Assembly (NCBI RefSeq): GCF_016924835.1
Contig: NZ_CP070480.1
Location: 496,001 to 560,000 of the forward strand
Direction of reading: 5' to 3'
DNA from: Rothia sp. ZJ932
GTDB lineage: Bacteria; Actinomycetota; Actinomycetes; Actinomycetales; Micrococcaceae
Length of the DNA: 64,000 nucleotides
This document shows, piece by piece, positions 56,016 through 64,000 of the stretch (positions are counted from its first letter, which is position 1; every line of letters starts with the position of its first letter). A program made the position numbers and the translations under genes. The notes under the pieces are model-generated. The model did not search any database and was not told the origin of the DNA. It was given only the letters and a program-made list of their open reading frames with translations.

Positions 56016-58496
56016 ATGGATTACCGCGAACGAGGTTACGTCATCACTGAATCGCTGCCACCCCTAGACCCCTCAGCAGAACTCTCCGATGAGACTCTGC
56101 TCAAAGCAGTGCGCGCAGGGGATCAGAACTCCTACGGATTACTGTACGAACGCTACCGTTCAATGGCGACGGCTATTGCGTACAAACACACCAGCGATCC
56201 CGGGCAAGTAGATGACATCGTCGCTGAGGCTTTCGCGCGCGTCCTACAGGCGCTACGTAACGGCAACGGCCCCACCTCATTCATGGGCGGTTACCTGTCA
56301 ACCACCATTGCCCACCTCGCCGGTGAGTTCGGTTTAATCCGCGGACGCGAGGTGCCCGCCGACAGTACCGCGTTAGAGCATCTGGAGACCTTGGACGAGG
56401 CCGTTCTGCACCTCAATGAATCAGATGAACTCATCGCTGCTTTCACCGCCATGCCCGAACGCTGGCAGTCTGTCTTGTGGCTTACCGAGGTCGAAAAACG
56501 CAAACCGCGCGATATCGCCAACGCCCTTGACATCTCGCCGAACGCAGTGTCAGCACTTACCCTGCGTGCCCGAGAGAGCCTGCGCGAGGGCTTTTTGCGC
56601 GCCCACCAAAATGCACCGGTGACCGTTGCCTGCCAAAAGCACTATGACCGTTTGCCCGCCCTGGTAAGAGGCTCACTCAGCGATAAACGTGCTGAAAACC
56701 TGCGTTTGCACCTTGAAGAGTGTACTTATTGCACCTCTGAATACCTGTCACTGATGGGCATTAACAAATCAATGCGCGTCTGGGTATTTCCCGTGCTTGC
56801 TGGGCTGGTCCCCTGGGTCAATGACGGCACCACCATTATCGGTTTTCTGGGCAAGGCTGCTACTGTTGCTGCCAGCAACCCCTTTGCCGGTGCAGCCTCA
56901 ACGGGGCAAGCCGCACCCTCCATCCCCGCATCAGACCTGCTCACACCTGCCGGTGAAGCGGTCGGGTCTGTAGCAGCGCACACTACTGGAACGGCTACCC
57001 CCAGCCCCGCTCAGACGTTCTTGCGCAATGCGGCACACCACGGAACCTCACCACTTGCCCTTGCTGGTGGTGGTTTGCTGGCAGTTGCAGCTGTTGTGGC
57101 AGGTATTGTCATCGGCGGTGGTCTTTTAGAGGACGACCCTGAGCCTGTACGATTCTCTGAGGAAGCACACGAAGCGCGCGGTGACTCTAGCTCAGCTGCA
57201 AGCGGTGCCCCGCAAGAAAGCCAAGAACTTTCAGAGCCTGCTGAAAAGAGCGCGAACGACGCTGTGCAGGGGGATGGCGCTGAGAATCCCTCAGGAGCGG
57301 CACCCTCAGCAGCTGCTAATGCCCCGAGCAACACTAACACTCAGGGCAACGATAACAAGGACGCAAGTCAGCTCAACGAAACAGCAGGTGGCGCGCTCGC
57401 TAGTAGCGCTCTTGCATCGGCATTGGAGACACCAGCCTCTGGTGCGGTAGTACCCGCAGCTGTTGCGCCAGCTCTGCATGCTCAGCCCCTTGTGGCATCG
57501 CCGGCTCCGTCACAGTCTGCACCTTTTACAGCGCTCCCTCCCCTAAACCAACCTGGCACAGTGCCTTCAATACCTGATGGTGGCGCTCCTACCCCCGGCG
57601 TTCCCGCAGCGCCCGGTGAGCAGGCTCCCCCTCACGTCCAACCGCCCCTTGCCCCCTCCGCCCCAGACGCGGGCACCCCGACTAGCCTCATTCAGCCTGA
57701 GGTTCCGACTGATTCTGTAGAATCTGCTGACCCTGTTGTGCCTGACGCCCCTGAGGAACCAGTTGCTCCTGAGGTTCCGACTGACCCGGTAGCGCCAACT
57801 GACCCAGTTGACCCTGCTCAGCCAGATGTTCCGGTTGATCCTGAGACTCCTAAGGTTCCGACTGACCCGGTTGATTCTATTCAGCCGGTCGATCCTGAAG
57901 ATCCGACGGAGCCAGTAGCTCCTAGTGGTCCTGCGGATCCTCTTGATCCAGAGTCGCCGGTGGAGTCAAATAACCCTGATAATCTCCCGCCCTTACTTGA
58001 TGGGGACTTTGAGCTCATTGAACTCGAACCGGCTGACCCCGCAAGACCGGACCCCGATAACGCTGAGGCTGATCCTTCTCCGGATAACCGCGATGCACCT
58101 ATTTACCCTCCGCGGGAGGCACCTGAGTTGCCGAACCTACCCTCTCCCTGTGACGGAGCCCCGGTGGGGCTGTACCCACCCCACTTTGACTACTGGACTA
58201 TCGTTAACCGTCCGATACCTGACACTGTGGATGACCCCGAGTACTTCGGGTACTGGTTCTTCTCAGTACCCTGGCAGGACTGGACGGTCGCTGACCCCAC
58301 CGTCAGCAAGTACGTCATGTTTCAGTTTGAGGTAGATGGCACAAAGTCTATTCACGGTGACTGGATTCCCCATGCAGTGGTTGAGAGCCGCTACTTGGTG
58401 CCTGCTCTTGCCTACCTCTACGGTGCTGACAGTAATAATTTTGTGCATGTATATGATGAGCCGCCGAAGACTCCTGTATCGTCTAGTGATACGTAA
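56016..58496 (+). CDS. ECF sigma factor fused to zinc-finger anti-sigma domain, membrane helix and proline-rich extracellular region
   Basis: An 826-residue protein. Residues 27-95 are sigma region 2 (YGLLYERYRSMATAIAYKH, then DDIVAEAF). Residues 140-190 are sigma region 4 (LPP-like WQSVLWLTEVE, then helix-turn-helix ALDISPNAVSALT). Residues 206-240 are a zf-HC2-type zinc finger (HLEECTYC, as in anti-sigma factors). One or two helices follow (about 253-272 and 345-372). About 300 residues rich in Pro, Asp, Val and Ala with repeats of PTDPV/VPTDP come next, and a folded-looking C-terminal domain (about 690-826) with many aromatic residues. This is a sigma factor held in cis by its own membrane anchor, resembling fused ECF groups known in actinobacteria. 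htpX follows 22 bases later. Confidence 0.85.
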   Translation: MDYRERGYVITESLPPLDPSAELSDETLLKAVRAGDQNSYGLLYERYRSMATAIAYKHTSDPGQVDDIVAEAFARVLQALRNGNGPTSFMGGYLSTTIAHLAGEFGLIRGREVPADSTALEHLETLDEAVLHLNESDELIAAFTAMPERWQSVLWLTEVEKRKPRDIANALDISPNAVSALTLRARESLREGFLRAHQNAPVTVACQKHYDRLPALVRGSLSDKRAENLRLHLEECTYCTSEYLSLMGINKSMRVWVFPVLAGLVPWVNDGTTIIGFLGKAATVAASNPFAGAASTGQAAPSIPASDLLTPAGEAVGSVAAHTTGTATPSPAQTFLRNAAHHGTSPLALAGGGLLAVAAVVAGIVIGGGLLEDDPEPVRFSEEAHEARGDSSSAASGAPQESQELSEPAEKSANDAVQGDGAENPSGAAPSAAANAPSNTNTQGNDNKDASQLNETAGGALASSALASALETPASGAVVPAAVAPALHAQPLVASPAPSQSAPFTALPPLNQPGTVPSIPDGGAPTPGVPAAPGEQAPPHVQPPLAPSAPDAGTPTSLIQPEVPTDSVESADPVVPDAPEEPVAPEVPTDPVAPTDPVDPAQPDVPVDPETPKVPTDPVDSIQPVDPEDPTEPVAPSGPADPLDPESPVESNNPDNLPPLLDGDFELIELEPADPARPDPDNAEADPSPDNRDAPIYPPREAPELPNLPSPCDGAPVGLYPPHFDYWTIVNRPIPDTVDDPEYFGYWFFSVPWQDWTVADPTVSKYVMFQFEVDGTKSIHGDWIPHAVVESRYLVPALAYLYGADSNNFVHVYDEPPKTPVSSSDT

Positions 58497-58518
58497 AAGT
58501 AATGAAAGGTAGCAAGAG

Positions 58519-59397
58519 ATGCGCGGACACTATAACGGTCTAAAAACCGCTTTGCTTCTTGGCACGCTGATGGGCTTTTTGGTGCTCATCGGAGTCTTCC
58601 TGGCGTATTACACGAATAACGGAATATTTATTCTCCTGTTCGGTCTCATCGGTCTAGGAACTATCGCCTACAGCTACTGGAACTCCGATAAAATCGCGAT
58701 TCGCCAGATGAACGCTTACCCGGTGACTCGTGAGCAGGTGCCCGGTCTGTACGCAATTGTTGAAGAACTTTCGGCGAAAGCACAAAAACCGATGCCGCGT
58801 TTGTTCGTTGCACCGTCCATGACTCCGAACGCTTTTGCAACGGGGCGCAACCCCGAAAATGCTGCGGTGTGCTGCACAGAAGGTATTTTGCAGTTGCTGG
58901 ACGAGCGTGAGATGCGAGGTGTTCTCGGGCACGAGCTGATGCATGTATACAACCGCGACATCCTCACCGGTTCTATTGCTGCGGCGATGGTCGGTTTGAT
59001 TTCTTCTATTGGTCAGTACCTGTCCTTCGGTATGCTGATGGGCAATAACCGCGATAACCGCACGGGGGCTTTGGGGTCTTTGCTGATTGCTTTCCTTGCA
59101 CCTCTTGCTGCTGGCATTATTCAAATGGCGCTGAGTCGCACCCGCGAGTACGACGCGGATGAGGATGGCGCAGAGCTCACCGGCGACCCCCTAGCGTTGG
59201 CGTCAGCGCTCAATAAGTTGCATCACGGCATCGCCCGTGAACCGATGAACCCCCGAAACCGCAAGGCGGAGGGCGTGGCTTCCATGATGATTGCTAATCC
59301 TTTTGGTGGTTTGAAGAACGCTATGAGCACACACCCGCCAATGCAACAGCGCATTGAGCGACTTGAGAACCAAGCCCGTCAGATGGGTCAGTTCTAA
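58519..59397 (+). CDS. htpX: Membrane zinc metalloprotease HtpX
   Basis: A 292-residue M48 peptidase with two N-terminal helices, the zinc site HELMHVYNRD near residue 140 and Glu in REYDADEDGAEL near 215. It degrades misfolded membrane proteins on the cytoplasmic side. AAAGG precedes the ATG. The 22-base gap after the sigma/anti-sigma fusion gene suggests cotranscription, which would place envelope proteolysis under the same promoter; that link is inference. Confidence 0.94.
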   Translation: MRGHYNGLKTALLLGTLMGFLVLIGVFLAYYTNNGIFILLFGLIGLGTIAYSYWNSDKIAIRQMNAYPVTREQVPGLYAIVEELSAKAQKPMPRLFVAPSMTPNAFATGRNPENAAVCCTEGILQLLDEREMRGVLGHELMHVYNRDILTGSIAAAMVGLISSIGQYLSFGMLMGNNRDNRTGALGSLLIAFLAPLAAGIIQMALSRTREYDADEDGAELTGDPLALASALNKLHHGIAREPMNPRNRKAEGVASMMIANPFGGLKNAMSTHPPMQQRIERLENQARQMGQF

Positions 59398-59411
59398 AGA
59401 CTAAAAACACA

Positions 59412-59460
59412 AAGGACGCGTCGCACCAAAATTTCTTGGTGCGGCGCATCCTTAAGTTTT
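59412..59460 (+). terminator. Intrinsic terminator after htpX
   Basis: AAGGACGCGTCGCACCAA pairs with TTGGTGCGGCGCATCCTT (G-U and one mismatch), followed by AAGTTTT. The left arm contains the GGACGCG word common in this window. Confidence 0.88.
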
Positions 59461-59502
59461 AAAGCCTCGGCGCTGCTGGATTTTGCCGGCAGCGGGGAGG
59501 GC

Positions 59503-59994
59503 TTAGCGGTAGTTGGTGAACTGCAGGTCTACTTCGAGGTCTTTGCCCTTGAGTAGTGCAATGACGTCTTGTAGGTCATCGCGTGACTTTGAGGATACGC
59601 GCAGTTCATCACCCTGAATAGTTGCTTTGACACCCTTGGCTGCCTCATCGCGAATAATTTTTGAGATTTTCTTTGCCTGATCCTGGGCGATGCCCTCCTT
59701 GATGGAGGATTCGATGCGGTATTCCTTGCCTGAGGCGTAGGGTTCACCGGAGTCAAGGGATTTCAGTGAGATACCGCGCTTGACCAATTTGGACTGGAAT
59801 ACATCGAGTACAGCCAGGGCACGTTCTTCTGAGTTTGCTTTGACGAGGATCTTCTCACCTGAGAAGTCGATTTCTGCGCCTACGCCGCGAAAGTCGTAAC
59901 GCTGCGCTACTTCTTTCTGTGCCTGGTTGAGGGCGTTGGAGATTTCTTGTTTGTCGACTTTTGAGACGATGTCGAATGATGATTCGCTTGCCAT
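59503..59994 (-). CDS. YajQ family nucleotide-binding protein
   Basis: A 163-residue protein with the family start [20 protein letters not shown] and two ferredoxin-like halves ([22 protein letters not shown]). YajQ homologues bind cyclic di-GMP or nucleic acid and may act as regulators or effectors; the role in this organism is unknown. AAGG lies before the ATG. Single gene, divergent from tRNA-Tyr. Confidence 0.93.
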   Translation of the reverse strand: MASESSFDIVSKVDKQEISNALNQAQKEVAQRYDFRGVGAEIDFSGEKILVKANSEERALAVLDVFQSKLVKRGISLKSLDSGEPYASGKEYRIESSIKEGIAQDQAKKISKIIRDEAAKGVKATIQGDELRVSSKSRDDLQDVIALLKGKDLEVDLQFTNYR

Positions 59995-60130
59995 AATCTA
60001 CCTTCTGTTGACGGGCGGGTGTGGTTCTCTTACTACTACTTAAAGGTACAGGTTTTAGCGGGTGGGTAACAGTTGGTGTGGACGCTTGTGGGCAAGAAAT
60101 TGGGTGCGGGTTGCGTGCCTCTGAGAAACA

Positions 60131-60172
60131 GCCTTTGTGCGTGCTTAGTCACAAAGGCGGATTTGAGTTTTT
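60131..60172 (+). terminator. Terminator-like hairpin with no upstream gene
   Basis: GCCTTTGTG pairs with CACAAAGGC (perfect 9-base stem, 10-base loop), and GAGTTTTTG follows shortly on the plus strand. The only plus-strand sequence upstream is the region divergent from yajQ, so no annotated gene explains it. Confidence 0.5.
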
Positions 60173-60197
60173 GATTTATGGAAAGTTCGGGTAGAGT
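60169..60197 (+). promoter_or_regulatory. Likely promoter of tRNA-Tyr
   Basis: TTTTGA (60169-60174) and TAGAGT (60192-60197) are 17 bases apart, about 45 bases before the tRNA. Confidence 0.4.
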
Positions 60198-60241
60198 ATT
60201 TCTTGTTCGCGCAACGAGCAGTAATGTTTGTTGAGTGGCTT

Positions 60242-60323
60242 GGCAGATTACCCGAGCGGCCAAAGGGGGCTGACTGTAAATCAGCTGGCATTGCCTACGG
60301 GGGTTCAAATCCCTCATCTGCCA
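60242..60323 (+). tRNA. tRNA-Tyr (anticodon GUA)
   Basis: An 82-base class II tRNA. The acceptor arms GGCAGAT and ATCTGCC pair perfectly with discriminator A. The anticodon arm reads CTGA-CTGTAAA-TCAG with GTA at 60276-60278. A long variable arm follows, and the T-loop is GGTTCAAAT. The CCA end is not encoded. It stands alone and is followed by an intrinsic terminator. Confidence 0.97.
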
Positions 60324-60329
60324 CCGAAT

Positions 60330-60361
60330 AACCCGGTTCACGAAAGTGGATCGGGTTTTTT
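60330..60361 (+). terminator. Intrinsic terminator of tRNA-Tyr
   Basis: AACCCGGTTCAC pairs with GTGGATCGGGTT, followed by TTTTTC. Confidence 0.9.
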
Positions 60362-60598
60362 CATGTCTCAGTTATTCTGCTCTCGTGTAATAAGAGGTGG
60401 GCAGTTCTTTCCGTTAGGTTAAGCGGTAAGAAAACGCATCCGGCATTTTCCTGAATCAGAAGGATGAAGCTACCAAGGTGGAACGTATGCATAGCGCTGT
60501 CGTTAGAATTGGTTTCCCAGATGCGTTAGAGTAAAATCAGACTTCATCTAGAGTGAATTTTCTTTCTTTTTTCTGCTGGAACCTGTAGCGTGAAGAGC

Positions 60599-60994
60599 AT
60601 GACAACGATTGAAGTAACTCAAGAGAATCTGACCGACCTCGTCCAGAACAATGACATCCTGTTGTTGGATTTCTGGGCTGACTGGTGTGGTCCCTGTAAG
60701 CAGTTCGCTCCCGTTTTTGAGGCAGCAGCTGAAAAGCACACTGACATTGCTTTCGGTAAGGTCGATACTGAAGACCAGCAGCAGTTGGCGGCAGCCGCTG
60801 GAATCAACTCGATTCCCACCCTGATGGCATTCCGCGAGGGCGTCCTGGTATTCTCACAACCCGGTGCACTGAACGCCTCACAGCTCGATCAGGTTCTTGA
60901 AGCAGTCAAAGGCCTGGATATGGAAGATGTACACAAGCAGGTAGCCGAAGCAGAGAAAGCTGAGGCAGAAAAAGCTGAAGCCGAGCAGGCATAA
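60599..60994 (+). CDS. trxA: Thioredoxin
   Basis: A 131-residue thioredoxin. The active site WADWCGPCK lies near residue 30 and the cis-proline region NSIPTLMAF near 73. The last 20 or so residues are a charged EKAEAE-type repeat not found in typical 105-residue thioredoxins. I chose the ATG at 60599: TAGCGT lies seven bases upstream, consistent with a leaderless mRNA; a GTG at 60590 is in frame. No reductase gene is adjacent. Confidence 0.93.
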   Translation: MTTIEVTQENLTDLVQNNDILLLDFWADWCGPCKQFAPVFEAAAEKHTDIAFGKVDTEDQQQLAAAAGINSIPTLMAFREGVLVFSQPGALNASQLDQVLEAVKGLDMEDVHKQVAEAEKAEAEKAEAEQA

Positions 60995-61015
60995 TCTTTA
61001 GATAAACCTCTTTAT

Positions 61016-61060
61016 ACCCCGTCTCGTGTAGAAACTTTTTTGCACGGGGCGGGGTCTTTA
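61016..61060 (+). terminator. Intrinsic terminator after trxA
   Basis: ACCCCGTCTCGTG pairs with CACGGGGCGGGGT (G-U pairs), followed by CTTTAC. Confidence 0.75.
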
Positions 61061-61114
61061 CATACCCGGTAATCTCTAACCGCTGCGTCCTCCCCTATAT
61101 CCGCAACTCTTATT

Positions 61115-61172
61115 CCGCTTCAAAGTGCCGTAAGGGGGCATATTTGACCCCTGGTATGGCACTTTCAGGCGG
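61115..61172. repeat. Hairpin at the end of the AlkA-like gene
   Basis: CCGC + AAAGTGCC pair with GGCACTTT + GCGG across small internal loops. No T-run follows on the minus strand, so termination is uncertain. Confidence 0.6.
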
Positions 61173-61177
61173 AGCTA

Positions 61178-62173
61178 TTAGATAAAGCGGTGGTCTTCTG
61201 GGGCTAGACGCGGTGCGCGGCGGGGCTCTAAAACTCCGCTGGCTTTGATGAGAGCGACCACCCGTGCTCGGTGCCCAGCCCAGGGTTTGAGCAGGTGCAG
61301 CATACCCGCGTCATCGGTTCGCCTGCCCGTGAGGGCATAACCCACCAGATGCGCGAGGTGAAAATCTCCCACACTAATGGCATCGGGGTGCCCGTGGCTA
61401 CGTTGAAGGGCTTCTGAGATAGTCCACGGTCCGATTCCAGGCAGGGTGTTGAGTGCGGACGCGAGCTGTTCCACCGGTGCGGTGTGCGCTAGATGTTCAA
61501 GGCTGGTAGCCCTGTCAGTGTAGGCAAGAATGGCTTTGGAGCGGGCGCTGTCGAAACCGAATCTGTGCCACTTCCACGACGGCAGACGGCGAATGGCTCG
61601 CGCGTCCGGAAAGAAGAACATGCCTGTAGGTTGGTGGGGGTTACCGGTTGCCGGCACCGGTGAACCCAACTCGCGAATGATCGCGCGCATCCCGCCCATG
61701 GCTTCAATGCCGGTGACTTTTTGTTCGGCAATGGCGGTGACCATGTGACGGGTCAGCTGACCGGTGGCGCTGAGCCTGATGCCGGGGTTATTGCGCTGGG
61801 TTTCACGAAGAACTAGCGGTAAGTCTCGGTAGGTGCTGAGGGTCAGAAAGGCATCCCAGACATCGTGAAAGCCGAGCCAGTAGGGGAGATTCGCAGCTGC
61901 TTGTTCGAGGGCGGATGCGTCACTGTGGCACCAAAGCCTCACAGTAATAGGATGCATGAGCCGCTGTGCGAGATCTTTCACGGTGCTGTGTTCTCGTGAA
62001 AAGCAGAGCAGAACTCCCTCGTTCCTGTAGGTAGAGCTTACCCAGTACTGCTCCTGATCGCGCGTGTGAACGGAGCGAAAGAGCGGATCTTCGTGCCCGC
62101 GTGCAAGAGTGCCGAGTGTCTGCCCCAGGTGAATGGGGTGCGGAGGTTGTAAAATGACGGTGGCACGAAGCAT
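61178..62173 (-). CDS. AlkA-like DNA-3-methyladenine glycosylase (HhH-GPD)
   Basis: A 331-residue DNA glycosylase that removes alkylated bases. The helix-hairpin-helix LNTLPGIGPWTISEA near residue 240 and the catalytic Asp in SVGDFHLAHLVG near 270 are intact. I chose the ATG at 62173, whose product begins MLRATVILQPPHP, typical of this subfamily; an in-frame extension to 62302 runs over the divergent gene. Substrate range (3-methyladenine or wider) is family-based. Confidence 0.85.
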   Translation of the reverse strand: MLRATVILQPPHPIHLGQTLGTLARGHEDPLFRSVHTRDQEQYWVSSTYRNEGVLLCFSREHSTVKDLAQRLMHPITVRLWCHSDASALEQAAANLPYWLGFHDVWDAFLTLSTYRDLPLVLRETQRNNPGIRLSATGQLTRHMVTAIAEQKVTGIEAMGGMRAIIRELGSPVPATGNPHQPTGMFFFPDARAIRRLPSWKWHRFGFDSARSKAILAYTDRATSLEHLAHTAPVEQLASALNTLPGIGPWTISEALQRSHGHPDAISVGDFHLAHLVGYALTGRRTDDAGMLHLLKPWAGHRARVVALIKASGVLEPRRAPRLAPEDHRFI

Positions 62174-62221
62174 TCCTCTATTTTTCCATCTACTTGCCCC
62201 GTACGAAAGATCTTGTTCACC

Positions 62222-63832
62222 ATGACGAAGCTGAAAACAATGACGCTTGCCCGTAGTGTGGGAGCGGTATTGAGTATTGTTGTCGCCGTGGTTTACACCC
62301 ATTTTTCGTGGGTTCAGTGGTCTAACTGGGTGACTCCGTCCTGGGACTTAGGTATTTTCACCCAGCTCGCGAAAGCCTACGCTGCTTTTGAGCAACCGAT
62401 TGTGAGCATTAAGGGGCACGAGTTCAACCTGTGGGGCGATCATTTTCACCCCATACTTCTAGTGCTTGGCCCCGTCTATAAGGTGTTTCCTTCGCCTTTT
62501 ACCCTGCTGGTTGTACAGAATCTTTTGGTTGCCCTTTCAGCGTATCTTCTCGTGGTATTAGCGGCTCGTTTTATGCACGTTGTCTTCGCGCTACTGTTGG
62601 GGGTTGTCTATGCCTTTAGCTTTGGTATTCAAGAGGCTGTTGCGGTGCAGTTTCACGAGGTTGCTTTTGCCCTGCCCCTGTTGGTTGTGTCTTTGGGGTA
62701 TCTGGTGCGTGCCAGAGCTGAAAGGAACGATGCGCTTTTGGCGCGTGCTGCCCTGTGGGCTGTTCCTCTCGCTCTGGTGAAAGAGGATATGGGGCTCACC
62801 GTCGCGGCAATTGCTGTGGTGGGGCTGGGCAGAAGCGGTTGGTATCACAGGGCTTTTGACCTGCTTTTCCCCGCACAGAGCTCGACTGTTGCCCGACGCA
62901 GTTTCTTCTTCCGAGTTTCGGACGCGCTGAGTCTGCTGACTCAAAAGAGAGGGATACGAACCTGTGCTGCTGTGCTGTTATGGGGACTCGTTGCAACCTT
63001 CTTATCGGTCACTGTCATCTTGCCTTTCTTCAATGTGGGGGGCGTTTTCGACTACACAGACAGCCTTGATGTTGCCGGGGCTATCTCAGATCCCCTGCAA
63101 GGTCTGCTGCTGATGGTCTACCCCTGGCAAAAAGCTGTGACCCTTGCAACCCTGCTGCTCACCGGCGCTATTCTTTGGGTAGTCAGCCCTCTGGCTGTGA
63201 TCGCGCTTCCCACACTTATCTGGCGATTCTTAGCCACCAACGAGGGGTACTACGGCACCGACTGGCACTACTCAATGGTGCTTATGCCCATTGTTTTCTG
63301 CGCTTTGATTGATGTTCTTGCCCGCTTTGCGCCCGAAACTGCCGAAGACCCCAGTGTCAAAAAGTTGCCTGCCCACCTTCTGCAGGCACGCGCGTCCGCA
63401 CGAGGTCTAGCAGATAAAACCTACCGCACAGCTATTGCTCTACTGTCGGTAGCTTTACCGACCTTCGCTCTCATTGTGGCGCTTGCCCATATGCCTCAGC
63501 TGCCCTTGGCAACCCAGCTAACTCATGATTACTCCAGCGCCTCTTGGCAGGAGAATCTTGCCCAGAAAAAACAGGCGCTGGCGAGCATTCCGCAGGGCAC
63601 CAGCGTCGCCTCAGACCTATCGCTGCTGACCCACCTCACCGTCAATCACGAGGCATATTGGATTGGCAACACCAGCGACCCCGCCCCGGACTACGTGGTA
63701 ATTGACCAAGAAAACTCGGCATGGGGCAATAACCCTATTGAGAATCCTCCGCAGTTCGCTGCTGATACCTACCAAGCGCCTTACACTCTGCACACTCAGC
63801 AGGGCAGTATCTACGTGATGAAGCGCATGTAG
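62222..63832 (+). CDS. DUF2079 family membrane protein
   Basis: A 536-residue protein with about ten helices. The DUF2079 start is visible: WDLGIFTQLAKAY and GHEFNLWGDHFHPILLVL with conserved histidines, as in predicted membrane glycosyltransferase-like proteins. The C-terminal 90 residues are a polar, probably extracytoplasmic domain. Function is unknown. ATG at 62222; a TTG at 62213 is in frame. Confidence 0.85.
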   Translation: MTKLKTMTLARSVGAVLSIVVAVVYTHFSWVQWSNWVTPSWDLGIFTQLAKAYAAFEQPIVSIKGHEFNLWGDHFHPILLVLGPVYKVFPSPFTLLVVQNLLVALSAYLLVVLAARFMHVVFALLLGVVYAFSFGIQEAVAVQFHEVAFALPLLVVSLGYLVRARAERNDALLARAALWAVPLALVKEDMGLTVAAIAVVGLGRSGWYHRAFDLLFPAQSSTVARRSFFFRVSDALSLLTQKRGIRTCAAVLLWGLVATFLSVTVILPFFNVGGVFDYTDSLDVAGAISDPLQGLLLMVYPWQKAVTLATLLLTGAILWVVSPLAVIALPTLIWRFLATNEGYYGTDWHYSMVLMPIVFCALIDVLARFAPETAEDPSVKKLPAHLLQARASARGLADKTYRTAIALLSVALPTFALIVALAHMPQLPLATQLTHDYSSASWQENLAQKKQALASIPQGTSVASDLSLLTHLTVNHEAYWIGNTSDPAPDYVVIDQENSAWGNNPIENPPQFAADTYQAPYTLHTQQGSIYVMKRM

Positions 63833-64000
63833 CTACCGCAAGGTACCCTCCATCACGTCTTACACCTATTTACGGGTGCATAAGGTAGTGTTGAATCTTG
63901 TAATTGATGGTAAACCCCGTCCAAGAATGTTCTTTGTAAGAGATACCGAGTATCTTCTGCTCACCGTTTGTCTGTGAGGGCAAAGAACCGCTCCAAGTAC
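63833..64000. other. End of window, no gene seen
   Basis: No coding frame or terminator hairpin is evident in the last 168 bases; it may contain the promoter of a gene beyond the window. Confidence 0.4.

Overview
This looks like chromosomal DNA of a mid-GC actinobacterium in the Micrococcaceae, most likely Rothia. The reasons are overall GC in the mid-50s by eye, the 32-residue actinobacterial ribosomal protein bS22, actinobacterial proteins such as DUF4229 and MetS, and many genes whose -10 box lies 6-7 bases before the start codon (leaderless transcripts). The genus call is inference; the phylum is firm.

Layout. 1-6.1 kb: the 3' end of topA, a sugar-phosphate isomerase family protein, proC, a KtrAB potassium transporter and an AcuC deacetylase. 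6.3-9.7 kb: two DNA-binding regulators (ArsR and GntR/FadR types), each with a very long disordered acidic tail. 10.0-15.4 kb: bS22, a glutaredoxin-like protein, a histidine phosphatase and a complete System II cytochrome c maturation set (TlpA/ResA-like lipoprotein, CcdA, ResB, CcsB). 15.5-18 kb: unrecognised membrane genes, one interrupted by an amber codon and carrying a C11 tract, one decayed. 18-21 kb: a PLDc_N protein, DUF4229, menA, menE and a DUF1801 protein. 21.7-28.5 kb: an accessory region. It holds an MmeI-like type IIL restriction-modification gene split in frame by a (TC)16 tract, an overlapping low-GC RloC/PrrC-like AAA ATPase broken at two A6 tracts, and an exonuclease-BRCT gene lying between menB and a diverged duplicate of the menB 3' end.

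28.6-45 kb: menB, putP, an EamA exporter, gluQRS, an MBL hydrolase, a PAP2 phosphatase, menC, a 44-codon ORF followed by stacked hairpins, a DUF805 protein, menD, a cupin, an amino-acid ABC transporter, menG and a polyprenyl diphosphate synthase. 45-64 kb: the MetP/MetS amino-acid symporter, RarD, a divergent pair (DUF6882-like and SseB-like), an MMPL transporter, fur-katA, an ECF sigma factor fused to a zinc-finger anti-sigma domain and a long proline-rich extracellular part, HtpX, YajQ, tRNA-Tyr, thioredoxin, an AlkA-like glycosylase and a DUF2079 membrane protein.

How the genes fit together. Most menaquinone genes (menA, B, C, D, E, G) and a prenyl-chain synthase are here in scattered units, together with cytochrome c assembly, so much of the window serves the respiratory chain. 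The most notable system is the defence region at 21.7-28.5 kb. The restriction-modification gene appears to be switched by repeat slippage, and the reading frame given here is OFF. Gain of one TC unit or loss of two would restore a 973- or 971-residue enzyme.
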